Notes under the pieces: model-generated
Told to the model about the DNA's origin: nothing
Database searches by the model: none
The model's input: only the letters and a program-made list of their open reading frames with translations
NCBI GenBank assembly: GCA_963691705.1
Contig: OY829542.1
Location: 47,161,002 to 47,225,001, forward strand
Length of the DNA: 64,000 bases
Source of the DNA: Viola odorata
Taxonomy: Eukaryota > Streptophyta > Magnoliopsida > Malpighiales > Violaceae
Direction: 5' to 3'
Position numbers and translations under genes: made by a program
Part shown: piece by piece, positions 46,887 to 59,980 of the stretch
Position numbering within the stretch: position 1 is the first letter of the stretch
Layout: each line of letters opens with the position of its first letter

Positions 46887-49800
46887 AAATTAATTAATTA
46901 GTTAATTAATTATTAATATGATTTTATGTTGGTTGTGGTATACATGTGCATATGCATGTGTTTTCTTGTATTTATACCTCTCTTTTTTTCTAATTTGACT
47001 TGTTTTCTTGTTTGCCTTGGAAAATTTATGTCGCAACTCAAGTGGACGGTCAACATGCAAGTATCAAAGACGGTTCATAAAAAAATGTTTTTCAATTAAT
47101 AAATCTAATTGGGTAGTTGAAGTTCGTTAATTGGCCTAATGAGTGAACATTTTATGTACACAAAACATTGTCAATACACAAAATTTTGAAAGAGATCTTT
47201 TTGCTACAAAGTAAATTTTCAAATTCGATTTTCTGATACCAAATTAGTCTCGTAAATCGCAAGAGCTAGACTCGCACGGCTTCCCACAAAATTGGTAATT
47301 AATAATTAGATGAGAAAATGTAAATATGGGGTGATTTCTATTTATTCAAAAATAAAATATTTTCTTTTTGTTGAATAATTAAGATGGAATATTAATAGGC
47401 ATGGCTTAATTGTAATGATTGGGTGTGGCTTAAATCTCTCTATATGTGCTTATATCATGAGTTATGATTATCAGGATATCTAAACAAAAGTTAATCACAT
47501 GCGAAGTTGGGGGAGAGAAAAGAGAATTAATTAATTAATTAGGGGTCTAATTATAAATTTATAATCTAATGTACAATCCAAATGAGTAGTATTATTATGA
47601 GCATATGCATGCCTTTATCCAAGCCCTAAAAAAAAAATTAAATGTAACAAAAACAATAACACACACCAACCTGCAACATATGATTGCTCAATACATGAAC
47701 CCAAAAATCCAATTATTCGTTCCCATGATCATTCGGCTGTCAGTACCCATCATCCCAATAAGATTAGATTTCCCCTCTTTTCCTCCTCTTTTCTTCTTTT
47801 TAATTAATTCAAACCGACTTTCCAATTTTTTTATTTTCTTGTTGAATAATTAAGATATAGATAGTTTATTGGGAAGTTATAATAATAATTAATCTTCCAA
47901 AATTATTAAATAAATACTAAAGGGACGCAACATAGTTGATTTAAGATTTATGCTGACACTTTAAGGTCTTGTGTTCGAGCATTAAAGTAAGTAACTGCTT
48001 TAAAATTCTTAAAGTACCACTTAGGCCGGCATTCGGGCTCTAACAAGGTAAAATATAGATTAATCTGACCCGAATAGAGATCCAAAATACCACATTATAT
48101 ATATATATATAATTACGGGTCTCACCATATAAGGGATTACTTAGCTATTTTTCGTTATAATTCAATGACATTTTTTAGCCGTTTTACTTTCCATAATGCA
48201 TATTTAACATAACCCTCATCGCTCTAGTTTTCAAATATGTATCCTGAGTCTATCGTCTTATATATATTATGAACAATACTGATAAATTTTATGTTAAAAA
48301 ATGAAATAAAAGGTTAAAATTTAGTGAATATTGAAAAAGTTGATGGAATGGAAAATGCTAATTACTACATGTTATAAGAAATTCTTTTTATCATACAAGT
48401 TTCAATTCCCAATAGCTTAAAAATATCAAGAGTAAAAAGAATGATCAAGTATAAGGATATATGTGATTCACTAGTCATTTTCATCTATTGATTTTTTTAT
48501 AAACGGAGGTGAAATTTATTTGTAAAAATTTGCAGGATAAGATTTTATTTTTCTTTTGTTTCTATTTTATTTTTCTTTGTTTTGCATAGAGACATATAGG
48601 TAGGTAGGGAAATTAGTGTGCACACGCACTAAAAAGGTCATGTTACCCTATAACTTAACTAAGGTAATTAACATTTGCATATGGGTGCTTTTAATTTAAT
48701 TACGTGGAACACACAAAATGGAATATATATTATTATTATATATCTCATCGCATGTGCATCCATTTTGAGCCAAATAATTAATTAAACCCTTAATTTATCA
48801 GCTTTTCAAACCTAATTTGTTGCTTTTCATATCTTTTGAATTCCATGGAAACGACTTTTTCCTAGCTTTTTAATAATTTAGAGAGGTTTTGGAGCCATGC
48901 TTTGTTTGGAACATTGGTGTAAAAACTCCCTTAAACACCTCCGATTGAGGATTATAAAGAGTGTTGTTGGGTTGCATGTGAGCACGTATACTTAGGCATC
49001 TTTTTCGACCACAACAATCACTAACAAGACCTACTTAATTAATTACTATTTTATCTTGTGTCTTGACTAGTCTCTCCTCCAAAAAAGACCACATTAATTA
49101 CTATTTGTTTTGGTAGAATTTTTCACCTATAATCTTTGAATTTTTGGGTTAAGACAAGGGTTTATTCGATACTACGAATCTAAATGCAATGTATAATTAT
49201 TTATTGGTAATAAAATATCAATAATTCAAATTCCATTTTTACTTATAAAACGATCCTAATGGTATGATTTGTGAGCTACTATTTACAAATTGGAAAAGAA
49301 AATGTAATTTGTTTTAGTCATGGGCTTGGGCAGTATCATTAAATTAGTGGTAGAAGCCCAATTATTAAAAGGATTTAATTGTTGGGCCAATGAAAAAAAG
49401 TTAGAAGAATGAATATTTTAGCCTTAATGGACTCGCCGTAAAAATGAAAAATTCTCATTTAAAAAAATAAACACTAGTTCAAGAATAGTTATTATATAGA
49501 TTTTTTTATATAAACAAAGAAAAATATTGCCATGGACATGTAGACATGTGATTGTTTATTGTTATCAAAATATATATTAATAGCGTCTAGAGTTTGAGTC
49601 ACTAGAATATATTATTTGGATGTAATTAAGTAGCATCTCGAAGTTTATGGAAAAATTATATAATGCATTCGGTATTTCAATTAAACGTGCATCCAAACCA
49701 ATAAGATGGTTAACGTTGATAGGTCCTTTTAAAGCTTATCCCATAATTACCTAGATTTATAATATTTTTAAAATTCAAATTTTAAAACCACCTCATCTAT

Positions 49801-52434
49801 AACCATTAACCCTAACATGTAGTTTTTTTTGACTAATGTGCCGTACGGATGTAATGTATAATTAATCTAAATTTATGATACCCAACGTTGAGCTTTCATG
49901 TCCCTAGAAAAAATCCGCTCCACTTGGAAGAATTAGCTATAGGTTTCATTTCACACTTGTTAATTACTATCAAAGGTCACTTTTTTTATATAAAAAAAAA
50001 ACTATTCAAAGGTCACTTAATAAAAGAAAAAACAAAATACCAAAGGTCACATTATAGGTCAAAAATTCAAAGACTTTTAAGGTGAGACAAAATATTTTGA
50101 TGTAACATATATACTTATTTAGAAACAAAAAATAAAAAATAAAAAATGATAGAAGTGGATATACTTGTTTATCAAAAAATATATATAGATATATAGATAT
50201 ACTTCATTTTTCTTCCTTCATTTGTCACTCTTAATTAATGGATTAATATATAATTAATTTTTTAACTCAATACTAAAAAACCTATCTCAGGAGATTCCGT
50301 CCCTTTTTTGGTATTTTTTTATAAGCAGGGTGTCGAATTTGAGCCGGACAAAGAAATATTTTTTAGTATTTTGGTTAATTAATTATTTATTTATTTACTG
50401 AACATTTTAGAAAAACGTATTTTATTAAAAAGATAGAAAAATAAGTTTATTTTTATATTTCACTATTTTTTCTTCACAATATTTTTTTTAAAAATTCAAT
50501 CTATTAATTTACTTGATATATGTGCTCCTGTATGAATCACATGCACTACGTAAATGGAGAAGTCAAATTTGATACACTTTGGTTGTTTAACGCCAAAGCC
50601 TTTATCGATTATGGTAAACAATTGAATTTTAAAACATTATTTTTTATGTGTTTAATTATCTATAAATTTATTAATAACATATGAAAAAAATAATTATTAT
50701 AATAAATTAACCCATCCAGTGCGAGCATAATCACCTTAAATTTTTTCCAACTATGACTCGAGAACTGGGTAATTGGCTGTGGAAATTGACAAAAAGAGAG
50801 AGAGATCGGACGTCAGCCACGAGAACACTTGTATGATTAATTTCCCTCCGACCAAAGTTTTCTTTTCAGTCTCCCTGGGTGGATTTCCGAGTCTGAATCT
50901 TTTCTATTGAAATTAATTTTATTCGAATAATTTTTTTAAATCAATTAGCTCGTTCGATGTATATTATTTCTTTCTCAAATTCAAACATGAGATTTTAGTT
51001 TAGAATGTATAAATCTCCGAATTCTTATCACTCTGCTACGGCCGATGTTGGTCCAATTTTTTTTTGAAACTGAGATTATAACCATTAAAATACTAATGAT
51101 AAGGTATGGAAGTGAGCGCTGCCAAGCCTATAAGGCCCCGCAATAACATTCTTTTGGTAGGTACCTAATACCTAAATGGCTATAGTGATCAAGGAAAAGG
51201 TGAATTTGATTACAAAGCTAATTAATTAATTAATTAAGCTCTCGCAATCAACAAATCGTACACTATTCCAATTAAATCTCGTAATTTATTAGCATAGGGT
51301 ACTGATTAGGACCAAATTAATGTGCATTTCCTAACTCACTTTGACTAGTCAAACATCTATCCCATATGCAGTCATGTGTGGCTTCATGTTCAACGGTAAA
51401 ACCCCAGAATTTGAGGTTGAATGTTTCACTATAATTTCCCCTTTCGGTTTTCTATTTTAAGTTTTTAATTTTTTTTTTATAGCTCATTCAATTAAAATTA
51501 ATCATGTTCGATATCAGTTTGATGTTGATTCATTGAAGAATAAAATATTAAAAACACATGTAAATTTTGCATCTTTTATAATCGAACCAAATGCATTTTA
51601 TTTATAAATGAGAGTCTCAAACGGTTCAAACCACTCGCACAAAATATCTGCCGATAATTACATTTTTTTATATGATAAATGATATTTGTTTCAATGTATT
51701 TTTTGGGGGCTCAAAGTGGCGGCCTCTTTTAAGAATTGGGCCGAGTGAAATCTGGCATTAAATGGGTCCGATTCTTCATCTACCCTTTGGCCCTGCAAAT
51801 ATTGAGGAATTTGTTGATAAACTCCAGAAGCATTGATTTATGGAAAAAGCTTGACCACTAACTCCAAGAGTCCAGGCAATGGAAAGCGAGCGTGGGTTGC
51901 AGTTGCACTTAAGAGGACATAGTTATTATTGTCATGAGAAAGAGAAGTGAATTTAGAATATATTTTTCGAATTCGGAAGGAAAATTAGTAGTAAATAATA
52001 TTGTTATATTCGGGTCGGTAAATTTTTTTTTTACCTTTCTCATTGACGTTTTTGTCCTAGTCTTCTAAAACGAAGTTGAGTTGTCTTCTCCAATTGGCCA
52101 AACTCATAGGGTTCTTGTCGTAGCCACCGACGGTGTTCTCCATCCCGATCGCAAGTCCCAAGTAAGATTTGGCTGGTTTGTTCGGACCAGTGATAGCACA
52201 CGGAACGAAAGCTCGAGTGGTAGATGATGGGGAGCAAGAGTTTACAAGGGCTAAAAGGCAGCTGAGGTAATAAAATTCGATAATTCTAAGTATAGCTTTA
52301 GTTTGTGAAGAACTGGTCTTCATTTAGAGTTTATTTATGGGGTAATATTTGCACTAAAATATTGTAATTGCACATTTTGAGTATATCTTGAGTATGTGAA
52401 TACTTTGTACGATATTTATGCATGCGCACATTGG
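46077..52434. other. AT-rich intergenic region, about 6.4 kb
   Basis: The first several hundred bases should be the 5' UTR and promoter of the ERF gene. I find no conserved coding frame. Short frames at 47605-47853, 49888-50085 and 52040-52323 look like chance. A less AT-rich patch at about 51720-52330 could be a decayed gene or transposon fragment, but I cannot name it. Confidence 0.5.
46825..46886. repeat. (CATA)n followed by (TA)n microsatellite
   Basis: About 11 CATA units run into about 9 TA units, seen directly. Confidence 0.95.
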
Positions 52435-52948
52435 TGTTGGTTTAGACTAGTTTAATGGGGAATTACACCAAAACATTAAAATTTCAAAATTGAGAGTGTA
52501 TCTCAATAAGATATTTATATAACCGAAAATCCCTATATAGTATATATCAGATATTATCAAATAATATCTCAATAAGATATATATTTAAATAACTACTTAC
52601 AACTGAAACCCTATATATATATGACAAAAACGCATAAAAGAAACATAACATTAGAAACACACATAATAGAGAAAAGCGAAAGAGTTGCATAGACTCTCTT
52701 TTCTCTTGGTGCTAGCACACTATAATCTGTCAGATTTCAGTTCATTGGTGTGGATTATCAAATAATATCTCAATAATCTATTATCAAATAATATATCAAT
52801 AAGATCTATTATCAAATAATATCTCAATAAAATCTATTATAAAATAATATCTCAATAAAATCGCATCTAATATTTATTTAACTCCTTAGATAATTACTAT
52901 ATATTCTTCTGATCTAATTGGCTAGTTTTTTCGGGCATAAGACTAACA
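52435..52948 (-). repeat. Probable copia-2 3' LTR
   Basis: On the minus strand it starts TGTTAGTCTTATGCCC after the purine-rich GAAAGTGTGAGAT and probably ends CCAACA at 52435. The inner edge is well placed by the polypurine tract; the outer edge is a guess from the TG..CA rule because the 5' LTR is outside the window. It contains repeats of the word aataatatctcaataa. Confidence 0.6.
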
Positions 52949-53004
52949 ATCTCACACTTTCTGTAAAACTTACATCTATCTTCAGCTCATTATAATGTGC
53001 AACC

Positions 53005-54494
53005 TGATGGGTGTCGAATTCGTCAAAAATAAATACAAAGTATCATTAACTACAAAGATTTGTAAATAATGGTAAGAGGTTCGATCCACAGAGAATGGGT
53101 AAGCTTAAAATAAGATGAAGACCAGATGAAAACAGTAATAACCAATTAAGGGGGGGTTTTATGAGAACTAATTGACAAAACAAAATGCAAATAAAATAGT
53201 AAACAAATAAATAATAAATAAGATCAGATGATAAGAAGTTCCCAGTAAAGACATAACCAAGGTTATAATTCACATATATTGATCATCGGTACAAAGATGT
53301 TCAGAATTGAGTTTCATAGGGAGGCTATAGAAATCAGGTTCACTTTGACTTCCTACTCTCCTCCTAATTAAGTTTTTTAAAGAGACCCTCTATTAAGAAC
53401 CCTAACCTTCCTAGTAATCCTAAGGTTCACTTATAGGATTTTAACTGGTTAGTTGATAAAAACAGGGAGAGACCTTTCCTAGGCCTAGGGATCAGTCCAT
53501 TTGCCCCTATAACCTAATTCTTCTCTATCACTAACTGAGTCCAACTCGTTCACTAAGAGTTCCGGCTAGACATAAGCTAGTTGCTTACAAAATTCTTCTA
53601 ACAATGTAGACCGAATGTTATTAGGCAAGCTGTAACTTATTCAAGTTAAAAACTTAAGTTGATCACTCTTAAATCAAACAAGAATAATCTGGGAAGAAAT
53701 CAGAAGAGAAGAAATACGAAATTCAAAACTTGTTAAATTCATTTTGACCTCACAATACTGGAATCATGAACCTTGAAGTCTTTACTAGGAACAATTTAAT
53801 TAGCTAGAGAAAGATATAAAAAAATAAAAATAAAAATAATTGCATAAATTCAGAAATCTCCTCGCTTCAATGAAGAAGACAAGGAGAGCAGAAAATAGTG
53901 GAGTTTCTCTCTACTGCAGGGAAAACAATGGCAGAACGTGAGAAGAAGAAGAGATGTGTATTGCTCTGCCTCTGTCCTCTATTTAATCTCAAAAACTAGA
54001 TAAAATTGTTCTTATCTCTTAAGAAGTTTAGATAAAGTATAAAACTGGTTGTTCCCATCCCCTAAGAGTTTTTACAAAGTTCAAACTCTTCAGGATAATC
54101 ATCTTCTGGAGCCAGTTATGCAAGTGTGCGCTTCTGTCAAGTGGTCAGCGGCCCAGGCCCATTGTATTTGCTCTCTCTGTGCTGAAGTCGTCCTAGGTAG
54201 GTAAGAGACCAGCTGCGACTTTCTCCTAGGCCTAGGGGTTGGGTCATGTAGCTCCGCTGTTTTGGTGATGAACTCCTAGGCTCAGGGAAGAGACCACTTG
54301 GACTAATGTTGAGCTCTTTGATCCACATTCTCCTTTTTGCTCTCTTTTCTTGGTGCTTTTGTTTCTTTCCTTCTTCATGGATTCTTCAGTCTGGTTTTTG
54401 CAAAAAGGAAGAGAAAATACCAAAAATCAACAGTATCATCATCTAAAAATGGGTGAAATAGATGATGAATTCATACAAATTGAGCATTCAATCA
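53005..54494 (+). mobile_element. LTR-like element A (TGAT...ATCA, 1,490 bp), probable solo LTR
   Basis: Begins TGATGGGTGTCG and ends CATTCAATCA. Flanks are caacc (53000-53004) and cgacc (54495-54499), a 5-bp duplication with one transition. Related along its length to element B (59981-61374, opposite strand), for example in tcgatccacagagaa, agttcccagtaaagac and cttcctactctcctcctaa. No coding capacity. Confidence 0.75.
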
Positions 54495-55333
54495 CGACCC
54501 TATAGGTTCATCTAACGTTGGCAGTAGAACAACACACTTTGTCTACAAGTCATAAGCGGCTTATAGAAAGACGTTACTCAACTTCTCGTAGCTATATGAT
54601 ATAATCTTTTTTGTCACACGATATCTTGATTGAACATAAGACATGGTTCTTATCACTCTTAATCAATTCAATCATTTACACTCGATCTCCAAGTAAACTG
54701 CTAAAACAAATGACATTGATCACTTTATCAATTCATTTTAGCACGGTCATGCATTTCTCAGTCTTACTTAATGAGGGGCCTAGAGACATCTCTCCAAATA
54801 GAGGGACAAATTCCATATTGATCATAAATTTTCACTACATAGATCTTAACATGTTCAATCTTAATCTTTATGATTGTTCGATTAAAGTCAACGTTTAATT
54901 AAGTTAAAACATGTTATTCCTTATGTAGGAATCTATGATGATCTCAAGTCTGAGGATTCAATAACATATCTACTATGATAATTACTTATGGCATCAACCC
55001 ATGTAGTGATTTCATAGCGGGTCGGTCCAGTACACTGTCACCACAAAAGTACCTATGATTTTGATTTGTATCTCCATACACCATAATCATCTTATGATTA
55101 TCAATCAAAACCATACTAGCCATAATTTATTATTGCTCCTAAAATAATAACAAACTAGGGACAATTTATTATAAGTAAACATGTAAACATTAGAATAAAC
55201 ATAATAAAATTAAATTATGACAATAATCCAAAATATCCAATCAAACAATTACATTAATAATCTTCCACGTGTATTAGGTATAATCATACAAGTATCCAAT
55301 ACCCATAGACCTAACATGACACTCATTTTTTAC
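54495..55333 (-). other. copia-2 3' untranslated region
   Basis: Non-coding copia-2 sequence between the RNase H stop at about 55336 and element A; it continues at 52949-53004 up to the 3' LTR. Includes the phrase gaacctatagggtcg (minus strand), common in copia elements. No gene seen. Confidence 0.65.
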
Positions 55334-55433
55334 CTATGGAAGAGGCATTGTAAGAGGATCAATAATATTGTCATTTGTTGGCACTTTGCATATCTTGACA
55401 TCACCTCTATCTATAATATCTCGAATGAGATGG
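55334..55433 (-). pseudogene. copia-2 RNase H, C-terminal end
   Basis: Encodes the end of the copia RNase H (HLIRDIIDRGDVKICKVP, then NDNIIDPL) with a TAG stop. It is the continuation of the frame interrupted at 58283 by the solo LTR; GATGG at 55429-55433 is the target duplication. Confidence 0.9.
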
Positions 55434-58277
55434 TGTCGCACCCCCTTTTCGATTTTTAAGCGAGCTGGTTCGGGACGGATGCTAAGCATAAATGGATGCT
55501 TCGCATAATGCAATGAAGTCGCCACCCTATTTATCTAGGTTTAGGGAACCTAATCGTCATGGCATAAAAAATAAATAAAACTAAGGCACAAAAAGGTCTA
55601 AACCAAAGAACAACGGTTCGAGGTCGTATTATGGACTCGGGAAGGTGTTAGGTACCCGAGTCACATCCTTAAAAGGTTACCGGTAAAAAGGTGTTTGGAA
55701 AACATTTTTTAACATGAAAATGAGTAAATAATCGCAGCATGTCAACCAATCCCGTGCACGAAATCGGGCCACTTTCCAATCATTTACAGGGTAAACGATC
55801 GTAGAGTGTCAGCCGAAATCCTGTTACGAAAATTGGGCCACTTTCCGATTGTTTATAGGCCCTCAAAGATATTCACCGCTTTAGCATTTTTGTTATTTCC
55901 GATAGGGACCGTTCAAGACTGATTAATCCTTTCTGGTCGGGATTGATTAATCGTTGGTTTTTTACTAAAGCGAGAGCCCTCTTTATCATCATCGGGCCAT
56001 GCATGAATAATTAATTACTACGTGATTCTATCATGGATGAAACTAGCAAAGTACCATTTTTTATGAATGCCAATAAACCGTGTGGGATCGAAGCCACCAT
56101 ACACATGTATCAATGCATAACAGTTAATTTCATGGTATAAAAAGCAATTGATTTAATTTCTAACAATTCTAAATGTCATGCATACGATTATGAGATGAGT
56201 TTTTAACATTTCTAAATAGCATGCATACGGATAATATTTGCGGAAAATATTGAATAAATAAAAGAGATGAGGAAAGTGTACTTGCGAGCGAAGATTTGAT
56301 TTTACCCTACAAAATGAGATCATTAGTACGAGTAAAACAAATATCAAGTAATTAAATAAAATTCTTTAACAATTAAAAAATAAGTAAAAAAAAATTTAAT
56401 TAATTAATTAAAAGCAAAAAAATTAATTATTTGATGATTAAATACAAATGATTATTTAACAATTAAAAGTAAGTAAATTAATTAATTAAATATTACAAAC
56501 GAACGAAGGATACAAAATACTTACGGTGGGCCGGAAAAACTGGGCCCAGGAGTTGGGCTCAAAACAGCCCCAAAACAGACCAGCCCAGCCCGTGTGTGGG
56601 TTGGTTGCTTCCTCTTTTCAGTTGGGCTTGCACAACGCAGCCCACTCCTTCCTTTCTCCGCTTGGGCCAGAGGCCAAGCTTCTCTCCTCCTGCTTGGGCT
56701 TGGACAACAACCCAACTCCTTTCTTTTTCCTTCCCGCATGGGCTTGCGCAACAACCCATTCTCTCCCTTTCTTCTTCTCTGGGGCTTGCGTCAAGGGTGC
56801 AGCCCTTCTCTTCTCCTCTCGCCTGGGCCTGCACGGGCCAGCTTTCTTTCCTTTCCTTTCCGCGTAGGCCAGCAGCAAGCTGCCCAGCTTCTTTCCTCCG
56901 CTTGGGCCAGCAATGGCAACACACTCATTCATTCCTTTAAATTAAAACAGCCATCAGCCCATCACCTTTCCCTCATTCTTCTACTGTTCTTCTTCTTCCT
57001 TCAGCCAAACTTGCAACAAACAATGACCAAAAACCAAAATTAAGCCCCTATCAACAATCAATTAAATCAACAGCAGCATAAAATAAACAAAAGCAGCAAA
57101 TTAATTAAGCAAAAAATAGTATATAATTAAGCAAAAATAGTAGGCAAATTTAGCAAGCAAATTAATTAATACAAAGATTTTAAATCATCAAAACAACAAG
57201 CAATTTGAATGAGGTAGTGCGGTAAAATTAAGTTGACATGAAGACTGTAATTGATTAGCAGAGGTAGGAGCAATTAATTGACAATAAAACAGGAGCAATT
57301 GATTTAATTAAAACAGAGGCAATTAATTAATAAAAATGCAAGCAATTGAAAGCAAAGCAAGGGAGAGTGCATGAAATAAAAGGGGGGGGGACTAAAGTAT
57401 GAAATTGGCTCCCCTTTTCTCATTGCTTGAGGTGCTCTATTTATAGGGTTGGAGGCCGCGAGTGGACTTGGAGGCCAAGGCGAGAGTGGGCGTCGCAGGC
57501 GTGAGGCGCAAGGGCGAGTGGCCGTGAACAGTCCGGTCGATGGGAGGTTTGTGATGATGAAGCTTTGGTTGTGGATCAACATGAAGAGAATGCTTGACTG
57601 AGGAGCAAGGAGGGAGTCGGTTGTTGGAAAAGTGATGATGAAGAAATTAAATGGCTTTAAATGGTGATGGTAAGTGTTGAAGAAGGGAGGGAGCCGTTGA
57701 TCTTGTTTAAAAGGGAGTCAAGTGTTTGATCAAGTGGCTGAGATGGGTGCTGCAATTTTATGCATTAATGCATATTAATTGTGGCACGAACGGGATATTT
57801 TCGGTTCGAGCTACGGACTCGCTTGAAATGAAAATAAATTCGAACTGAAAGGACTAAAAGATGAAGAAAAATAAGACCAAATAAATAGTATACAACGAAT
57901 AAATAGAAAGTTCGATTTAACGCATTTATTTTCTCGTTTGAAAATGTCAAACGTTCAGACGCAAAATAAATGCCTTTACGACAAAAATTGAACAAAACCA
58001 AAATTGACGTGAAAGAGAAAAATAGTACGTAATTGTCAATTAAAGAAATAAAGTATTCGATCTACGATTCGAGGAAAATCACTCGAGGCCTATAGAAGTT
58101 CGCGAAAAGACAGTTGAAAATACGAAAACATTAAAAAGGCACGAAATGACACGGAATATTAAACAAATAGCCTAGGACCAAGAATCGACAGAAATTTGAC
58201 CTAGATTAGTTATTAAATGCGATAAGCGTAAAAATACGAAAATGTGACGAGAAAAAATCAAAAATCGGGTAGCAACA
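55434..58277 (-). mobile_element. Solo LTR of a gypsy family related to gypsy-1 (2,844 bp)
   Basis: TG...CA element with the perfect duplication GATGG (55429-55433 and 58278-58282), inserted in copia-2 RNase H. On the minus strand it starts TGTTGCTACCCGATTTTTGA and ends GGGTGCGACA, parallel to the gypsy-1 LTR ends. Its last 250-300 bp (minus strand) align with the last 320 bp of the gypsy-1 LTR, including cacccgagtc/acaccttcc-type words and the phrase aatgaagtcgccaccct on the plus strand. The rest is mostly unrelated, with a degenerate CT-rich repeat at about 56590-56920. A lone LTR with duplication is what intra-element LTR recombination leaves. Confidence 0.88.
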
Positions 58278-58282
58278 GATGG

Positions 58283-59975
58283 TAACGTCTAAGTATATGT
58301 TTGGACCTTTGATGTGATCTAGGTTCCTTTGCTTGAGCAATGACACCATTATTATCACAATAAATGTCCATTGGATTAGCAATGCTAGGAACAACGCCTA
58401 GATCACCAACAAATTTCTTGATCCAGACAGCCTCCTTAGCTGCATCTGATGCTGCTATATACTTAGCTTCAGTTGTAGAATCTACCACAGTTGATTGCTT
58501 GTAACTTTTCCAACTCACAAAACCTCCATTCAGAAGGAAAATAAATCCTAATTGTGATCTTGAATCATCATGATCAGTTTGGAAGCTAGCATCTGTGTAG
58601 CCAGTTACAACAAGCTCATCTTCCAACCTACCATATAACAAGAATGCGTCTTTAGTTCTTCTCATGTACTTAAGAATGCTTTTAACTATTGTCCAATGAT
58701 TCTCACTTGGATTCGACTGGTATCTTCTAGTCATACTTAAGGTGTATGAGACATCTGGTCGAGTACATATCATAACATACATGATAGATCCTATAGTTGA
58801 TGCATAAGAGATCTTACTCATGCGCTCTCGCTCATCATTTGTCCTAGGACATTGAGTCTTACTGAGATTAATGTCATAAGATATTGGAAAAAATCCTCTT
58901 AGATTTTTATATACTGAACTTATTCAGTACTTTTTCTATGTAAGTACTCTAACCTAACCCTATCAGCCTTTTAGATCTATCTCTATAAATCTTTATCCCA
59001 AGGATATAGGCTGTTTCGCCTAAGTCTTTCATTGAAAAATACTTTCCTAACCAAGTCTTGACACTCTGCAAGGTAAGAATGTCATTTCCAATAAGTAAGA
59101 TGTCATCAACATAAAGGATTAAGAACATAACTACACTCTCACTAGTTCTCTTGTAGATACAGGGTTCATCTTTGTTCTTGATGAATCCAAACTCTTTGAT
59201 TGCTTCATCAAAACAAAGATTCCAACTTTGAGAAACCCGCTTTAATCTATAAATAGATCTTTGAAGCTTGCATACCATATTAGTATTCTCATAATGAACA
59301 AAACCCTCAGGTTGTGTCATGTACACATCCTCAAGTAAATTTCCATTAAGAAATGTTGTTTTGACATCCATTTGTCATATTTCATAATCATAGTATGCAG
59401 TAATGGCAAGGAGAATTCTAATAGACTTTATCATAACAACTAGTGAGAAGGTTTCATTATAGTCAATACCAAGAGGTCGTTTGAAACCCTTGTAATGAAC
59501 CTTGCTTTAAAGGTATGTACTTTGCCATCCATGTCTGTTTTCTTCTAGAAAATCCACTTGCACCCAATGGTTTTTATCTCATTAGATGGGTCAATCAAAG
59601 TCCACACTTGGTTGTCATACATGGATTATATTTCAGAATTCATGGCTTCAAACCATTTCTCAGAGTCTGAACTAGACATAGCCTCCTGATAGGATATAGG
59701 CTCATTTTTATCCATAATCAAAACATTTTCTCCTTCAGTAATGAGAAATCCATATCTTCCAGGCTATTTTCTAGTCCTACTAGATCTACGTTGAATTTCT
59801 TCAGATGCAACAACTTCTTGTTGATCTTGAGTAGGTTCTTCAGGCATTGAAATATCATTGTGGTTCTCAAACTTCTTCAAGATTTACTTTACTCCCACTG
59901 GTTTTTTTAGAGATATACTCCTTTACAAAAACTCCATTTTGAGCAACAAACACCTTGTTCTCAGATGGATTGTAG
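58283..59975 (-). pseudogene. copia-2 pol: reverse transcriptase and RNase H
   Basis: RNase H at 58821-58283 (SYASTIGSIMYVMICTRPD, YTDASFQTDHDDSRSQ, KYIAASDAAKEAVWIKKF, YCDNNG). RT at 59371-58949 (MDVKTTFLNGNLLEDVYM, LYVDDILLIGND, active site intact). The join near 58821-58948 and the upstream part 59372-59975 (EKWFEAMNSEI, CKWIF-like) contain stops and frame changes. The upstream end (YNPSENKVFVAQNGVF at about 59975-59930) continues the integrase tail interrupted by element B. Confidence 0.88.
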
Positions 59976-59980
59976 AAGTA

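Noticed and set aside
47605..50085. Frames at 47605-47853 and 49888-50085
   Set aside because: Low-complexity AT-rich translations without recognisable domains.
52040..52323. 88-codon minus-strand frame with a hydrophobic start
   Set aside because: No motif or family recognised, and a second frame overlaps it; possibly a decayed gene fragment, but not supportable.
56521..57043. Several overlapping frames of 78-149 codons on both strands
   Set aside because: They overlap in all frames within a CT-rich degenerate repeat of the solo LTR; no family resemblance.
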